NCBI GenBank assembly: GCA_034664125.1
Contig: JAXDIG010000014.1
Location: 1 to 64,000, forward strand
Origin: JACVRW01 sp034664125
Lineage (GTDB): Bacteria > Actinomycetota > Thermoleophilia > Solirubrobacterales > Thermoleophilaceae
Direction of reading: 5' to 3'
DNA: 64,000 nucleotides
Program-made: the position numbers and the translations under genes
Notes under the pieces: generated by a model
Database searches by the model: none
The model's input: only the letters and a program-made list of their open reading frames with translations
What the model was told of the DNA's origin: nothing
Shown: positions 52,481-60,368 of the stretch, in pieces
Layout: each line of letters starts with the position of its first letter
How positions within the stretch are numbered: the stretch's first letter is position 1

Positions 52481-54403
52481 ATGCGCCTGCTCAAGGCCAA
52501 GGTCATGAACTACAAGAGCATTGACGACTCGGGTTGGGTCGATGTCGGCGACATCACCTGCCTGGTCGGTAAGAACGAGTCAGGCAAGACTGCCTTCCTG
52601 CAGGCCCTGAACAAGCTCAACCCGGCCGCCGACCAGCCGGACGAGTTCGACATGACGATCGAATATCCGCGCAAGCGGCTCAACCGCTACAAGCGCGAGC
52701 ACGAGGAAAGCCCAGCCCCGGTCGTCAGCGCCGTCTTCAAGCTAGAGGACAAGGACTACAACGAACTGCCTGGTTCGCTCAGCGGCGCTGTCAAGACGCC
52801 GACGGTCACGATCACCAAAAACTACGCGAACCGTTCGCTGTGGGACTTCCAAATCGACCAAGCCAAGGTCGTGGCGAACCTAGTGGCGGGCGCGCAACTT
52901 CCAGAAGAGACGGCCAAGGCCCTCGCCGCTCACAAGACCGTCCGCGAGCTGCGCGCAGCCTTGGACGAGGTCGGCCCGGATCCGCCGCAAGCGGGCGAGC
53001 TGGCCGCGCGCATCGACAAGTGGAAGGCCGACCCGGATCGCTATTTCATCAATTCGCTTCACAGGCACGTCCCGAAGTTCTTCTACTTCGATGACTACTC
53101 GATCATGGAAGGCCGTATCTCCGTCCCGCACCTCAAGGCAAAGCGAGACGCCGGCGATCTCAACGATGCCGACCGAACCTTCCTCGCCCTCATCAAGTTC
53201 GTTGGCGCGCAGCTAGAGGAGTTCGAGTCGGAAGCGAACTACGAACGCCTCAAGGCCGACCTCGAAGCAGCCTCGAACGAGATCTCCGACGAGCTGTTCA
53301 ACTTCTGGTCGCAGAATGATCAGCTTGCCGTCGAGTTCGACCTGACCGGACCTGATCCCGAAGCCCTGCCACCGCTGAATGAGGGCACGAACCTCCACGT
53401 CCGCATCCGTAACGACCGCCATCGCGTCACCGTCGCCTTCGACCAGCGCTCGCGCGGCTTCGTCTGGTTCTTCTCGTTCCTGGCCTACTTCTCCGAGCTG
53501 GAACGCGACAAGACCAGCGATCTCGTTCTCTTGCTCGATGAGCCGGGCTTGAACCTGCACGCCTCAGCCCAGGAAGACTTCCTCAGGTTCATCGATGAAC
53601 GACTCGCGCCCCAATACCAAGTCATCTACACGACCCACTCACCGTTCATGGTCGAGCCAGGCCGGCTCGATCGCGTGCGCACTGTCGAAGATCTCGACAA
53701 CGTCGGCACCAAGGTTTCGGCCGAGGTCTTCCGCTCCAGTTCGGAGACGGTCTTTCCGCTCCAAGCAGCGCTCGGCTACGACCTCGCCCAAACCCTGTTC
53801 GTCGCGCCCGACAACCTCTTGGTCGAAGGCCCGGCCGACTACATCTATTTGCAATTGCTCAGCGAGGCGGTCAGAGAAGCGGGCAAGGAAGGGCTGGACG
53901 AGCGCTGGGTCATCGTGCCGGTCGGCGGCATCGACAAGATCGCCACCTTCGTCACCTTGCTCGGCGGCCACCAGCTCAACACCAGCGTCGTCATCGATGT
54001 CTCGTCCAAGGACGAGCAGCGCATCACGAACCTGCGCGAGAACGGCCACCTCGGCAAGCACAGCTTGATCCAGATCGGCGAGATCACCGGAGCCAAGGAC
54101 GCCGACATCGAAGACCTGTTCGAGTCGGGCTTCTACGTCCAGCTCGTCAATGGCGCCTACGGCGACCAGCTCCCGACCAAGCTGACGGTCGCGGCCCTAG
54201 CCAATGGCGACCCGCGTATTGCCAAGCGCGTCGAGCGTGTCTTCGCGGACAACGGCCTCGGTAAGTTCAGCCATTACCGGCCGGCGGCCTACTTCCTCCG
54301 CGAACAGGCCAAGCTGCTACCGAAGCTGAATGACAAGACGATCGAGCGAGCCGCGCAGCTGTTCGAGCGCATCAACAAGACGGTCAGCCGGCCCGAGTCG
54401 TAA
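52481..54403 (+). CDS. OLD-like ATPase with TOPRIM domain
   Basis: 640 residues from ATG 52481 (AAGGAAGG upstream). N-terminal ABC-type ATPase: Walker A LVGKNESGKTAFLQALNKL (residues 29-37), signature region QRSRGFVWFFSFLAYFSEL, Walker B LVLLLDEPGLNLHA (about 347-360) and H-loop VIYTTHSPFMVEP. C-terminal TOPRIM: NLLVEGPADYIYLQLL (Glu near 448), VVIDVSSKDEQR (near 502) and AKDADIEDLFESGFY. OLD family proteins are DNA nucleases found in phage defence (Gabija GajA, retron effectors). The second TOPRIM acidic motif reads DVS rather than DxD, so catalysis needs testing. No UvrD partner is present. Confidence 0.85.
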   Translation: MRLLKAKVMNYKSIDDSGWVDVGDITCLVGKNESGKTAFLQALNKLNPAADQPDEFDMTIEYPRKRLNRYKREHEESPAPVVSAVFKLEDKDYNELPGSLSGAVKTPTVTITKNYANRSLWDFQIDQAKVVANLVAGAQLPEETAKALAAHKTVRELRAALDEVGPDPPQAGELAARIDKWKADPDRYFINSLHRHVPKFFYFDDYSIMEGRISVPHLKAKRDAGDLNDADRTFLALIKFVGAQLEEFESEANYERLKADLEAASNEISDELFNFWSQNDQLAVEFDLTGPDPEALPPLNEGTNLHVRIRNDRHRVTVAFDQRSRGFVWFFSFLAYFSELERDKTSDLVLLLDEPGLNLHASAQEDFLRFIDERLAPQYQVIYTTHSPFMVEPGRLDRVRTVEDLDNVGTKVSAEVFRSSSETVFPLQAALGYDLAQTLFVAPDNLLVEGPADYIYLQLLSEAVREAGKEGLDERWVIVPVGGIDKIATFVTLLGGHQLNTSVVIDVSSKDEQRITNLRENGHLGKHSLIQIGEITGAKDADIEDLFESGFYVQLVNGAYGDQLPTKLTVAALANGDPRIAKRVERVFADNGLGKFSHYRPAAYFLREQAKLLPKLNDKTIERAAQLFERINKTVSRPES

Positions 54404-54425
54404 CGACCGAATACGGCTACTCGGC

Positions 54426-54671
54426 GTGAGCGGCTACTGGAAGAAATACCTTGGGCGGCGGCGGTTTGGTTCTCGACCAGGCCCATCTGCCTTTCGCCGC
54501 CGCTTCGACTGGAACGAACGGGCCGAGCGCTTCGAGGTCGAGACAACCTGCCTGCGCTGCCGGGACTTCAAGCAAAGCTTCTTCGCCTCGGGACCGACTG
54601 CCAAACAAGAAGCCGAACTGATCCTTGACGACCTGGAAGAAGCGCACGCCAGCGTTTGCGCCGGGCACTAA
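54426..54671 (+). CDS. Small Cys-containing hypothetical protein
   Basis: 81 residues from GTG 54426, 22 bp after the OLD-like gene and on the same strand. Basic N-terminus (SGYWKKYLGRRRFGSRPG) then RFEVETTCLRCRDFKQSFF with a CxxC pair and a single Cys at VCAGH near the end; may bind zinc. Its stop overlaps that of the convergent next gene. No known family recognised; position suggests it belongs to the Cas2-like/OLD unit. Confidence 0.55.
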   Translation: MSGYWKKYLGRRRFGSRPGPSAFRRRFDWNERAERFEVETTCLRCRDFKQSFFASGPTAKQEAELILDDLEEAHASVCAGH

Positions 54672-54994
54672 GCCGGCAGGGCTTTGGCTCGCTCTTTGGC
54701 CCCGGCAGGTCGGACGGTTTCGACACCGCCCACAGTCAGCTCGCCGGCCTCGTTACGGCTCTCGGTATGGAAGTGCTCGCCCGGACAGTCGGGGCAATAG
54801 CCGCTGACACGGATACCTCGCGCCCGTGAGCGTGGGCCAAGCCAGGCCGCGCTCAGTCGCACGCTCTCTTCGCCTTCGACACGGATATTCGTGTGCTCGT
54901 GGCCAGCGTGCGACGACGGGTGATCACACGGCTCGAACGCGGCAGTCTCATTCACCCTCAATAAGTAGGCCGGGCACGACAAGTGCGCCGCCAT
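54668..54994 (-). CDS. Small His/Cys-rich hypothetical protein
   Basis: 108 residues, directly downstream of the IclR gene (4 bp) on the minus strand. It has His/Cys clusters EPCDHPSSHAGHEHTN and SGYCPDCPGEHFHTES that could bind metal. No family recognised. Overlapping stop with the previous plus-strand gene. Confidence 0.5.
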   Translation of the reverse strand: MAAHLSCPAYLLRVNETAAFEPCDHPSSHAGHEHTNIRVEGEESVRLSAAWLGPRSRARGIRVSGYCPDCPGEHFHTESRNEAGELTVGGVETVRPAGAKERAKALPA

Positions 54995-54998
54995 TCCC

Positions 54999-55745
54999 CT
55001 AGTGGCTTAGCTCGGCGGCGATCGCCTGGGCCGTTCGTCCGACCATTTCCGCCAGCTCGCCCGACCATTCCGTTGGCAACCGGGAAAGCGGAGCGACAAC
55101 CGCGACGGCAGCGACAGCCTCGGCGGAGCGCGAGATGACCGGCACGGCGATCGCTCGCGCGTCGGGCTGATACTCACGGTCCTCGAAGGCCCAGCCGCGC
55201 GCTTCCGTTCGTGCCAGCTCACGGCGTAAATAGTTCGGGCCGGTCAGGGTCCGTTCGGTGTAGGGCTTCAACGGCTGCTCTAAGACTGCCTCGCGCCAGC
55301 CGTCGCGCCAAGCCAGCAAAGCCTTGCCACTCGCCGTCGCGTGCGCTGGCACCAACTCGCGTAGCTGCGGCCCGTGACCATTCGGGCCTTCGTAACCGAC
55401 ATGGACGAGACAAAGTGCGCTCAGATAGCTCGGCGAGCAGAGGTGGCAGGTTTCGCCGACATCGCTATGGAGCGCCGCGATATGAGGCAAGGCGATATTG
55501 GCCAGCTCGTCGCGCGCAATAACTAGGCCAGCCAATGCCACGACACGCAAGGTCGGGCGCCAGCGACGCCGACGACCGGGCACGAGGGTCACGTAGCCCT
55601 CGTCAGCCAGTCGGCGTAAGACCCGTCGCGCCGTGCGCGGGTGAATGCCGATGGACGTGGCTAGCTCGGTTGCTGACTGCGGCTCGGCAGCCAACGACTC
55701 CATCGCTCGCAGCGTTCGGGTGACGTGCCAAGCCTCAGTAGCCAC
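54999..55745 (-). CDS. IclR family transcriptional regulator
   Basis: 248 residues from GTG 55745. N-terminal winged helix: HVTRTLRAMESLAAEPQSAT, IGIHPRTARRVLRRLADEGY; C-terminal ligand-binding domain with LREYVPAHATASGKALLAW-like LRELVPAHATASGKALLAWR, ARGWAFEDREYQPDARAIAV and VISRSAEAVAAVAVVAPLSR. IclR proteins bind small organic effectors. Longer upstream frame covers the divergent small gene and is not used. Divergent from the winged-helix gene at 55816; its target may be that gene or the downstream small protein. Confidence 0.88.
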   Translation of the reverse strand: MATEAWHVTRTLRAMESLAAEPQSATELATSIGIHPRTARRVLRRLADEGYVTLVPGRRRRWRPTLRVVALAGLVIARDELANIALPHIAALHSDVGETCHLCSPSYLSALCLVHVGYEGPNGHGPQLRELVPAHATASGKALLAWRDGWREAVLEQPLKPYTERTLTGPNYLRRELARTEARGWAFEDREYQPDARAIAVPVISRSAEAVAAVAVVAPLSRLPTEWSGELAEMVGRTAQAIAAELSH

Positions 55746-55815
55746 GACCAACCGATCCCCGCGATCGTCCGATCGGACGATGGGCGCAGTCGGCGTCGGT
55801 GCCAGGCTGCTCGCT

Positions 55816-56067
55816 ATGGACGACACCTTCTTTGCGACCGCCGCCGAAGCCGTCGATTTCGATGACCGCGTGGCCCTCGGCCTGTTGCTCGAACTGCACC
55901 CAGCTCCCTTGACCATCGATGAGCTTGGCCGTGAGCTGCACTGGCAGACCTACCGCGCCGAAGATGCTGTCAATCGCCTTGCCGGCGTCGGCCTCGTCAA
56001 TCGCCAACAAGCGCTGGCCTTCGCCGCTCGTGCGGCCGTCCGTAGCCACGCCCTCGCCGTTGTTTAG
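55816..56067 (+). CDS. Small winged-helix protein (paralogue A)
   Basis: 83 residues. LGLLLELHPAPLTIDELGRE, LHWQTYRAEDAVNRLAGVGL and VNRQQALAFAARAAVRSH form a compact helix-turn-helix with a wing-like end. It is clearly similar to the protein at 57039-57287 (shared pattern LLExHPAxLTxxELxRELxW, RAEDAxxRLxxxGLxxR, FAARxAxR). The two face each other around a membrane protein. Probably a DNA-binding regulator. Confidence 0.72.
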   Translation: MDDTFFATAAEAVDFDDRVALGLLLELHPAPLTIDELGRELHWQTYRAEDAVNRLAGVGLVNRQQALAFAARAAVRSHALAVV

Positions 56068-56123
56068 ACGGCCAAGCAGGATTACTCCCCAGCCGTCAGG
56101 CGAGCTGAGTAGGTTCAAGTGCG

Positions 56124-57032
56124 GTGGAGCTGGCGCTGAATAACCGCGAACTAGTCGTCCTGATCTGGCTTGGGATCGGCCTCGTCTTTGTCTTGGTGAA
56201 CTCGGGGACGCGCCAGGCGCTGTGGAGGGTGGTCGTCGCCTTCCGTCATCCCGTCCTGCTCGTCTCGATTGCCGCACTCGTCGCCTACGTTGCAGTGCTC
56301 GTCTGGATGGCGGCCCAAGTCGGCATCTGGAAGGACGATGTCTTCAACGACACCGTCATCTGGTTCCTGACCGCCGGGCTGGTCTTATGGGCCAACACAA
56401 ACCGAGTCGCCGAGCAGAGCCACTTCATTCGTCGCACCTTCACCCAGGCAGTCGCTGTCACTGTCTTCATTGAAGGCTTCGTCAATCTCTACGTGTTCGC
56501 TTTACCCATTGAATTCTTTTTCTTTACTTCACTGCTCTTTATCACTCTCGTCGCCGCTGTAGCTGAGAGCGATGAGCAATTCGCGGCCGTCGCCAAGCTG
56601 GCTAACGGTCTGCTCGCTGCCATCGGCCTCGTCCTCATCGCCTTCGTCCTGGTCGAGTTGGCAACGGGTTTCGGCAGCGTCGATTGGCCGCACGTCGGAC
56701 GCTTGGTCTTTCTCCCTGTCTGGCTGACCATCGGCGTGTTGCCCGCCATCTATGCCCTTCGCCTTTACGCCGCTTATGACAGCGCTTTCAGACGCATCGG
56801 TTTCTTCGCTGAGAAGGCTGGCCAAGGCAAGCGCGCTCGACGCCGGGCCAAGCTGGCGTTGCTGGTCGAGACGCATATGCGCGCTCGCGCTATCGGCGAC
56901 TTCAGCGGACTGGCGGCGCGCCGCCTCGTCCTGGCGTCGTCGTTCAAGGAAGCCCGTGAGATCGTCGCCGCCGAGATCGCGGGCCAGCGCGAAGAAGACG
57001 CTTTCCTCGAAGCGATGGACGAAGCGGCCTAG
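56124..57032 (+). CDS. Multi-pass membrane protein of unknown function
   Basis: 302 residues from GTG 56124. About six hydrophobic segments: LVVLIWLGIGLVFVLVN, PVLLVSIAALVAYVAVLVWM, DTVIWFLTAGLVLWAN, QAVAVTVFIEGFVNLYVF plus IEFFFFTSLLFITLVAAVA, LLAAIGLVLIAFVLVEL and LVFLPVWLTIGVLPAIYAL. The last 80 residues are cytoplasmic, basic then acidic, and helical. No catalytic motif recognised. An effector role in abortive infection is conceivable because membrane proteins are frequent in such cargo, but nothing here proves it. Confidence 0.7.
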   Translation: MELALNNRELVVLIWLGIGLVFVLVNSGTRQALWRVVVAFRHPVLLVSIAALVAYVAVLVWMAAQVGIWKDDVFNDTVIWFLTAGLVLWANTNRVAEQSHFIRRTFTQAVAVTVFIEGFVNLYVFALPIEFFFFTSLLFITLVAAVAESDEQFAAVAKLANGLLAAIGLVLIAFVLVELATGFGSVDWPHVGRLVFLPVWLTIGVLPAIYALRLYAAYDSAFRRIGFFAEKAGQGKRARRRAKLALLVETHMRARAIGDFSGLAARRLVLASSFKEAREIVAAEIAGQREEDAFLEAMDEAA

Positions 57033-57038
57033 CACCGG

Positions 57039-57287
57039 TCAGACCCCCAACTGCTGAGCACGGATCGCGGGACGGGCAGCAAACGCGAACTGGTCGTGGC
57101 GATGAATGAGTCCGGCGCGCAAGAGCCGAGCCAAGGCATCTTCGGCCCGGAACTCGTGCGACCAATCCAACTCGCGCATCAACTCCTGGACGGTCAAGTG
57201 CGCGGGGTAGTGCTCAAGCAAGACGGCCAGCAAGACACCGGCGTCGTCTTCCTCGCCTAGCTCGCGTTCAGCGAGGTCGTTCTTCAT
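57039..57287 (-). CDS. Small winged-helix protein (paralogue B)
   Basis: 82 residues. VLLAVLLEHYPAHLTVQELM, RELDWSHEFRAEDALARLLR and AGLIHRHDQFAFAARPAIR align with paralogue A at 55816-56067. Transcribed with the lipoprotein gene upstream (5 bp apart) and convergent with the membrane protein (6 bp). Confidence 0.72.
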   Translation of the reverse strand: MKNDLAERELGEEDDAGVLLAVLLEHYPAHLTVQELMRELDWSHEFRAEDALARLLRAGLIHRHDQFAFAARPAIRAQQLGV

Positions 57288-57292
57288 TTGGG

Positions 57293-58219
57293 CTAGGGAC
57301 TTTCGATCTTGCAGTCGCCCAGACGGCCCTCTGCTGTCTCAATGTCGCTGGCGCGTATGTCTCGGCCAGTGAGAGACAGATAGATGCGGTGCCCACCACA
57401 GGCGGCATAGCTGTTGGTTCCTTGCAGCTCGCGGTTGGTCCGCTTCATCGCGTCCTGGCTTGCCTGCCAGTCGGCGGCATTGCCGAAGTAGGCCAAGACC
57501 AGCTCGTTGTCGCCGCGCGTGAAGGGCACGCTGACCAGCGGTGGTCGTTGATCGGCTTCGAGCTGGGCCGGCGGCAGGGTCAGCGGCTTGCCCGCCGTGA
57601 AGCCAGCCGCGATTAGGCGCTCGCCTTGCTCAGCGATCTCACCCGGCAACGGCGGCTGCTTCGGCTCGGGCAATCTCCCTAGACAGCGGATTGCGTCTTG
57701 GTCGGTTACGCGCTCGGGACCGTGCCCCGCGACAAAGCGATAAATGACGTTGCCCGTCGCCCCCACCGAATTCGCCTCGATGTCGCTACTGGTGCGCGGC
57801 AGCTCCCTATCGGGAATGAGGCTTAGCGCCCGGCGGGCCTGGTCGGCATCGGCGAAGACATACAGCTCAAGCAACGGCGGATCGACTGCTTCGCTTTGGG
57901 CAAAAGCGCGATAGCCGGTCGGCGCCGGCCGCAGGTCTTCGAGTGAGCGTGCCCCGGCAACCTCGTGCAACCGCTCATCGGCGATGTTGTCGTCGCTCTC
58001 TTGACTGGCCTGAGTGACGCACTCGATGACTTCGTTCGTCTGCGCGGTGGCTTGCTCGTCAGCTGGTCTCCCTCCCCCGTCATCGCCGCCGCAACCGGCT
58101 AGCAGCAAGCAGGTGCCGCAGACGAGGATGGCGGCGAGCCAGGTTCGGCGGCTCAGCTCGTGGGGTGGTTCGGACCGTGTCTTGTTGTGATTGCTCAGCA
58201 CGGCGTAAACATGTAGCAC
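57293..58219 (-). CDS. Lipoprotein of unknown function
   Basis: 308 residues. A basic region then WLAAILVCGTCLLLAGCGGDD with lipobox LAGC near residue 43; a start closer to LSRRTWLAA is possible. The mature part has two similar segments (VDPPLLELYVFADADQARRA; VPFTRGDNELVLAYFGNAAD), hinting at a duplicated alpha/beta domain. Anchored outside the membrane. No family recognised. Confidence 0.7.
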   Translation of the reverse strand: MLHVYAVLSNHNKTRSEPPHELSRRTWLAAILVCGTCLLLAGCGGDDGGGRPADEQATAQTNEVIECVTQASQESDDNIADERLHEVAGARSLEDLRPAPTGYRAFAQSEAVDPPLLELYVFADADQARRALSLIPDRELPRTSSDIEANSVGATGNVIYRFVAGHGPERVTDQDAIRCLGRLPEPKQPPLPGEIAEQGERLIAAGFTAGKPLTLPPAQLEADQRPPLVSVPFTRGDNELVLAYFGNAADWQASQDAMKRTNRELQGTNSYAACGGHRIYLSLTGRDIRASDIETAEGRLGDCKIESP

Positions 58220-58246
58220 CTCCCTGCGCTTAGACCTAGGCCGATA

Positions 58247-58307
58247 CCACTAGGCCAAAGTCATATGGAGTATTGGGCCAGTAGTGCTCAGCCTTCTGGC
58301 CTAGTGG
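58247..58307. promoter_or_regulatory. Inverted repeat at the start of the XRE gene (candidate operator)
   Basis: CCACTAGGCCA (58247-58257) and TGGCCTAGTGG (58297-58307) are exact inverted copies 39 bp apart, around the XRE start and facing the lipoprotein promoter. Suggests autoregulation by the XRE protein. Confidence 0.55.
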
Positions 58308-58540
58308 CAGAAGCACCCAAACCGCTGCGCGACTTCGGCGCCCGAGTCCGTGCGGAGCGTCAGAGCCAAAACCTCAGCCAAGAGGCGCTCGGGCAGAGAA
58401 GCGGGATCACATCAGGCGAAATCAGCCGCCTAGAACGAGCCGTCCGCGAACCCCGGTTACTGACGATCGTGCGTATCGCAGAAGCACTCGGGATGAGTGC
58501 AAGCGACCTCTTGGTCGGCGTCGGGAAGAAGAAGCGCTAG
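58265..58540 (+). CDS. XRE family transcriptional regulator
   Basis: 91 residues from ATG 58265; GTG at 58304 is an alternative that would place the inverted repeat around the start. HTH_3 domain: PLRDFGARVRAERQSQNLSQ, EALGQRSGITSGEISRLERA, RIAEALGMSASDLLVG. Ends with a basic GKKKR. Divergent from the lipoprotein and convergent (4-bp overlap) with the next gene. Confidence 0.85.
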   Translation: MEYWASSAQPSGLVAEAPKPLRDFGARVRAERQSQNLSQEALGQRSGITSGEISRLERAVREPRLLTIVRIAEALGMSASDLLVGVGKKKR

Positions 58541-59139
58541 TCCGACTCAGCCGCGCCCGCCGGCCGATCGGGGCGCGGCGGTTCAAGTAGTTCAGCTACG
58601 AACTCGAAGTCGGCCAGCAGCACCCGCAACGTCTCTGCCGCCGAGCGCCCTTGCAGGTGCTCGACGTAACCCGCTGCCTCGGCCTCATCCTCCTGACGCT
58701 TCTTTTTGCTGCGCCTGCGACGCTTCGGCAGCTCATCGAGATCCTTCCAGACCCAAGCGTGGTCGGCACGTGGGTAGAGGTCCGGACTCGGGAAGAGATC
58801 TTTGCTGGGATAAAGCCCGTGGCCGCTGGGGTCGAGCCGGAGCGCGTCGGCCCACTGGTGATGCACGAGGTTGCGCGCCCAATCAATCGCGGCGATGACG
58901 GCCCCGTTCGTAACCTTCTCTCGCGACTTCTCGGCGAGCTTCTTGCCGTCTGGACGCCAGATGACGCCGATGCGGTAGTCGATCGCGGCGGCCCAATTCA
59001 GCGCTTCAAACAACGGCAGGTAGGTGCCCTGGGGATCGTCCTTGCGGGCTGATGCGGCTTCCAAGCGTTCAATCGCGGCGCGCAGGCCCGCGACCTGAAC
59101 GGCGACGGTGACGACCTCGTCTCCGTAGGGCTTGGCCAC
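58537..59139 (-). CDS. Hypothetical protein with RxxxHH (HEPN-like) motif
   Basis: 200 residues. All-helical by appearance. IDWARNLVHHQWADALRLD contains R-x4-H, the pattern of HEPN nucleases/toxins, but the surrounding fold was not checked. The second half is Lys/Arg-rich (PKRRRRSKKKRQEDEAEAA) then helical. Transcribed with the small HTH-like gene upstream (30 bp). Function unknown. Confidence 0.6.
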   Translation of the reverse strand: MAKPYGDEVVTVAVQVAGLRAAIERLEAASARKDDPQGTYLPLFEALNWAAAIDYRIGVIWRPDGKKLAEKSREKVTNGAVIAAIDWARNLVHHQWADALRLDPSGHGLYPSKDLFPSPDLYPRADHAWVWKDLDELPKRRRRSKKKRQEDEAEAAGYVEHLQGRSAAETLRVLLADFEFVAELLEPPRPDRPAGAAESD

Positions 59140-59169
59140 CGCTCGCCCGGATTGCTCCGAGGGGTGCTT

Positions 59170-59382
59170 CTACCTTGACTTCTTGCGGCCCTTGTTCGGC
59201 GACTGATTAACCGGCTTCAGGGACACCTTTTGCCGAGCGGCTTGAGACTGGACGGCGCTTTCGGTGCGGCCGATCTTCAGACCGATGACGCGGGTTGGCG
59301 TGTTGCCCTTGGCCAGGTCTTTGAGCTGCTTCTTGTCGGCGGGCGTCCAAGGCTTGCCGGTGTTACGAGTTGATTTGCTCAT
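59170..59382 (-). CDS. Small Myb/SANT-like DNA-binding protein
   Basis: 70 residues from ATG 59382. PWTPADKKQLKDLAKGNTPT, RVIGLKIGRTESAVQSQAAR and SLKPVNQSP match a small conserved family widespread in bacteria (proteins of about 70 residues with WTPxDxxxLxxLAxxNTPTRxIGxKLGRT). Likely DNA-binding. The longer upstream frame has no support. Confidence 0.75.
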   Translation of the reverse strand: MSKSTRNTGKPWTPADKKQLKDLAKGNTPTRVIGLKIGRTESAVQSQAARQKVSLKPVNQSPNKGRKKSR

Positions 59383-59468
59383 GGGTGAAAGGTAGCCCCG
59401 CGCCCGGCATAACGGCAGAGCGAACCTGAAGCGAACTTCCGGCAACATCGCAGCCCCGTTGCTACAGC

Positions 59469-60026
59469 TTGCTAGTGCTGTTCAAGAAGAAGAAGCAATC
59501 CCCAGAGGAAGCAGAGTTCAACGCTCGGGTCGAGGAAGCCACCCTCGCAATCAAGCGGGCCATTTGGAACCGGTGGCGATCAGTTCGCAAAGCTAAGAAA
59601 GAGGTCGAAGCTGCTCGACGCGACCGCCGCATCGCCCGCTGTCCTGTATTCGGGTGGGGCGATGACCTCCAGCTCTTTCCCGGCATGCTCGTCTTCAGCT
59701 CGAAGGACGCTGTGCCTGTCACCGCGACGCTGAAGGCGAAGGTAGATAGCGTCGATTGGAATACGGCTTATATCTTGCTTGAGGATGGGGACTGGGCGCG
59801 CACGATTGAGGTATCCGATGTCAAGAAGGCTCATGAGTTTGAACAACGCCTGAGCCAACAAGTGCGTCGCGTGGCGGCAGGCGAGGATGTCGTGCCAGAC
59901 GAGATCAGACGCGCCGAGGCCCAACTGAAGACGGCCCAGTCGGAAGGCGATAAGGCCGTGGCTGAAGCAACAGCAGCCAGGGACGCCCTTGCAGCGGCTG
60001 GCCCTAACCAGCCACCGATTGACTAG
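59469..60026 (+). CDS. Hypothetical coiled-coil protein
   Basis: 185 residues from TTG 59469; GTG 59475 (VLFKKKKQS) is equally plausible. Charged N-terminal helix (EEAEFNARVEEATLAIKRAI), a beta-rich centre (VFGWGDDLQLFPGMLVFSSK; TLKAKVDSVDWNTAYILLED) and a C-terminal coiled coil (RRAEAQLKTAQSEGDKAVAE). No signal or TM. Overlaps the convergent XRE gene by 4 bp. No family recognised. Confidence 0.65.
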   Translation: MLVLFKKKKQSPEEAEFNARVEEATLAIKRAIWNRWRSVRKAKKEVEAARRDRRIARCPVFGWGDDLQLFPGMLVFSSKDAVPVTATLKAKVDSVDWNTAYILLEDGDWARTIEVSDVKKAHEFEQRLSQQVRRVAAGEDVVPDEIRRAEAQLKTAQSEGDKAVAEATAARDALAAAGPNQPPID

Positions 60027-60268
60027 TTCGCCTGTCGTTCGGCGAGCTTGACCAGTTTCGACGGCGGCACTTCGAGCGCGGCGGCGATGTCGAGGATGAC
60101 GGCCCAGGTCGGGTTGCGCTTGCCGTGTTCGACCCCCGATAGGTAGGTCACGTGCAGGCCAGCGCGCTCGGCTAGGTCTTGCTGGCTCAGTCGTTGCTGT
60201 TCGCGCAACTCACGGACGGCTCGGCCGAGGCCGGCGTGCAGGGGCGAGCGGGCAGACACGGTGGGCAT
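60023..60268 (-). CDS. XRE family transcriptional regulator
   Basis: 81 residues. HTH_3: LGRAVRELREQQRLSQQDLA, ERAGLHVTYLSGVEHGKRNP, ILDIAAALEVPPSKLVKLAE. Typical stand-alone regulator. Divergent from the gene at 60363, with a 94-bp gap containing ACTCAT/ATGAGT arms. Confidence 0.88.
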   Translation of the reverse strand: MPTVSARSPLHAGLGRAVRELREQQRLSQQDLAERAGLHVTYLSGVEHGKRNPTWAVILDIAAALEVPPSKLVKLAERQAN

Positions 60269-60343
60269 CGTCTCTCAGTCTTCGGTCGCCTTGAGCTTTT
60301 GGCCCTGGACGAGCGTTTACTTGCCTTTGCCGGATTTTGCGCT

Positions 60344-60368
60344 ACTCATGTTGACTTAGACTATGAGT
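60344..60368. promoter_or_regulatory. Short inverted repeat at the start of the 60363 gene
   Basis: ACTCAT (60344-60349) and ATGAGT (60363-60368) are inverted copies 13 bp apart; the right arm contains the start codon. Possible operator for the adjacent XRE protein; short arms make chance occurrence plausible. Confidence 0.35.

Noticed and set aside
55746..55916. N-terminal extension of the IclR protein
   Set aside because: It covers the start of the divergent winged-helix gene, has a Ser/Ala-rich unlike-IclR sequence, and family alignment begins at about 55745.
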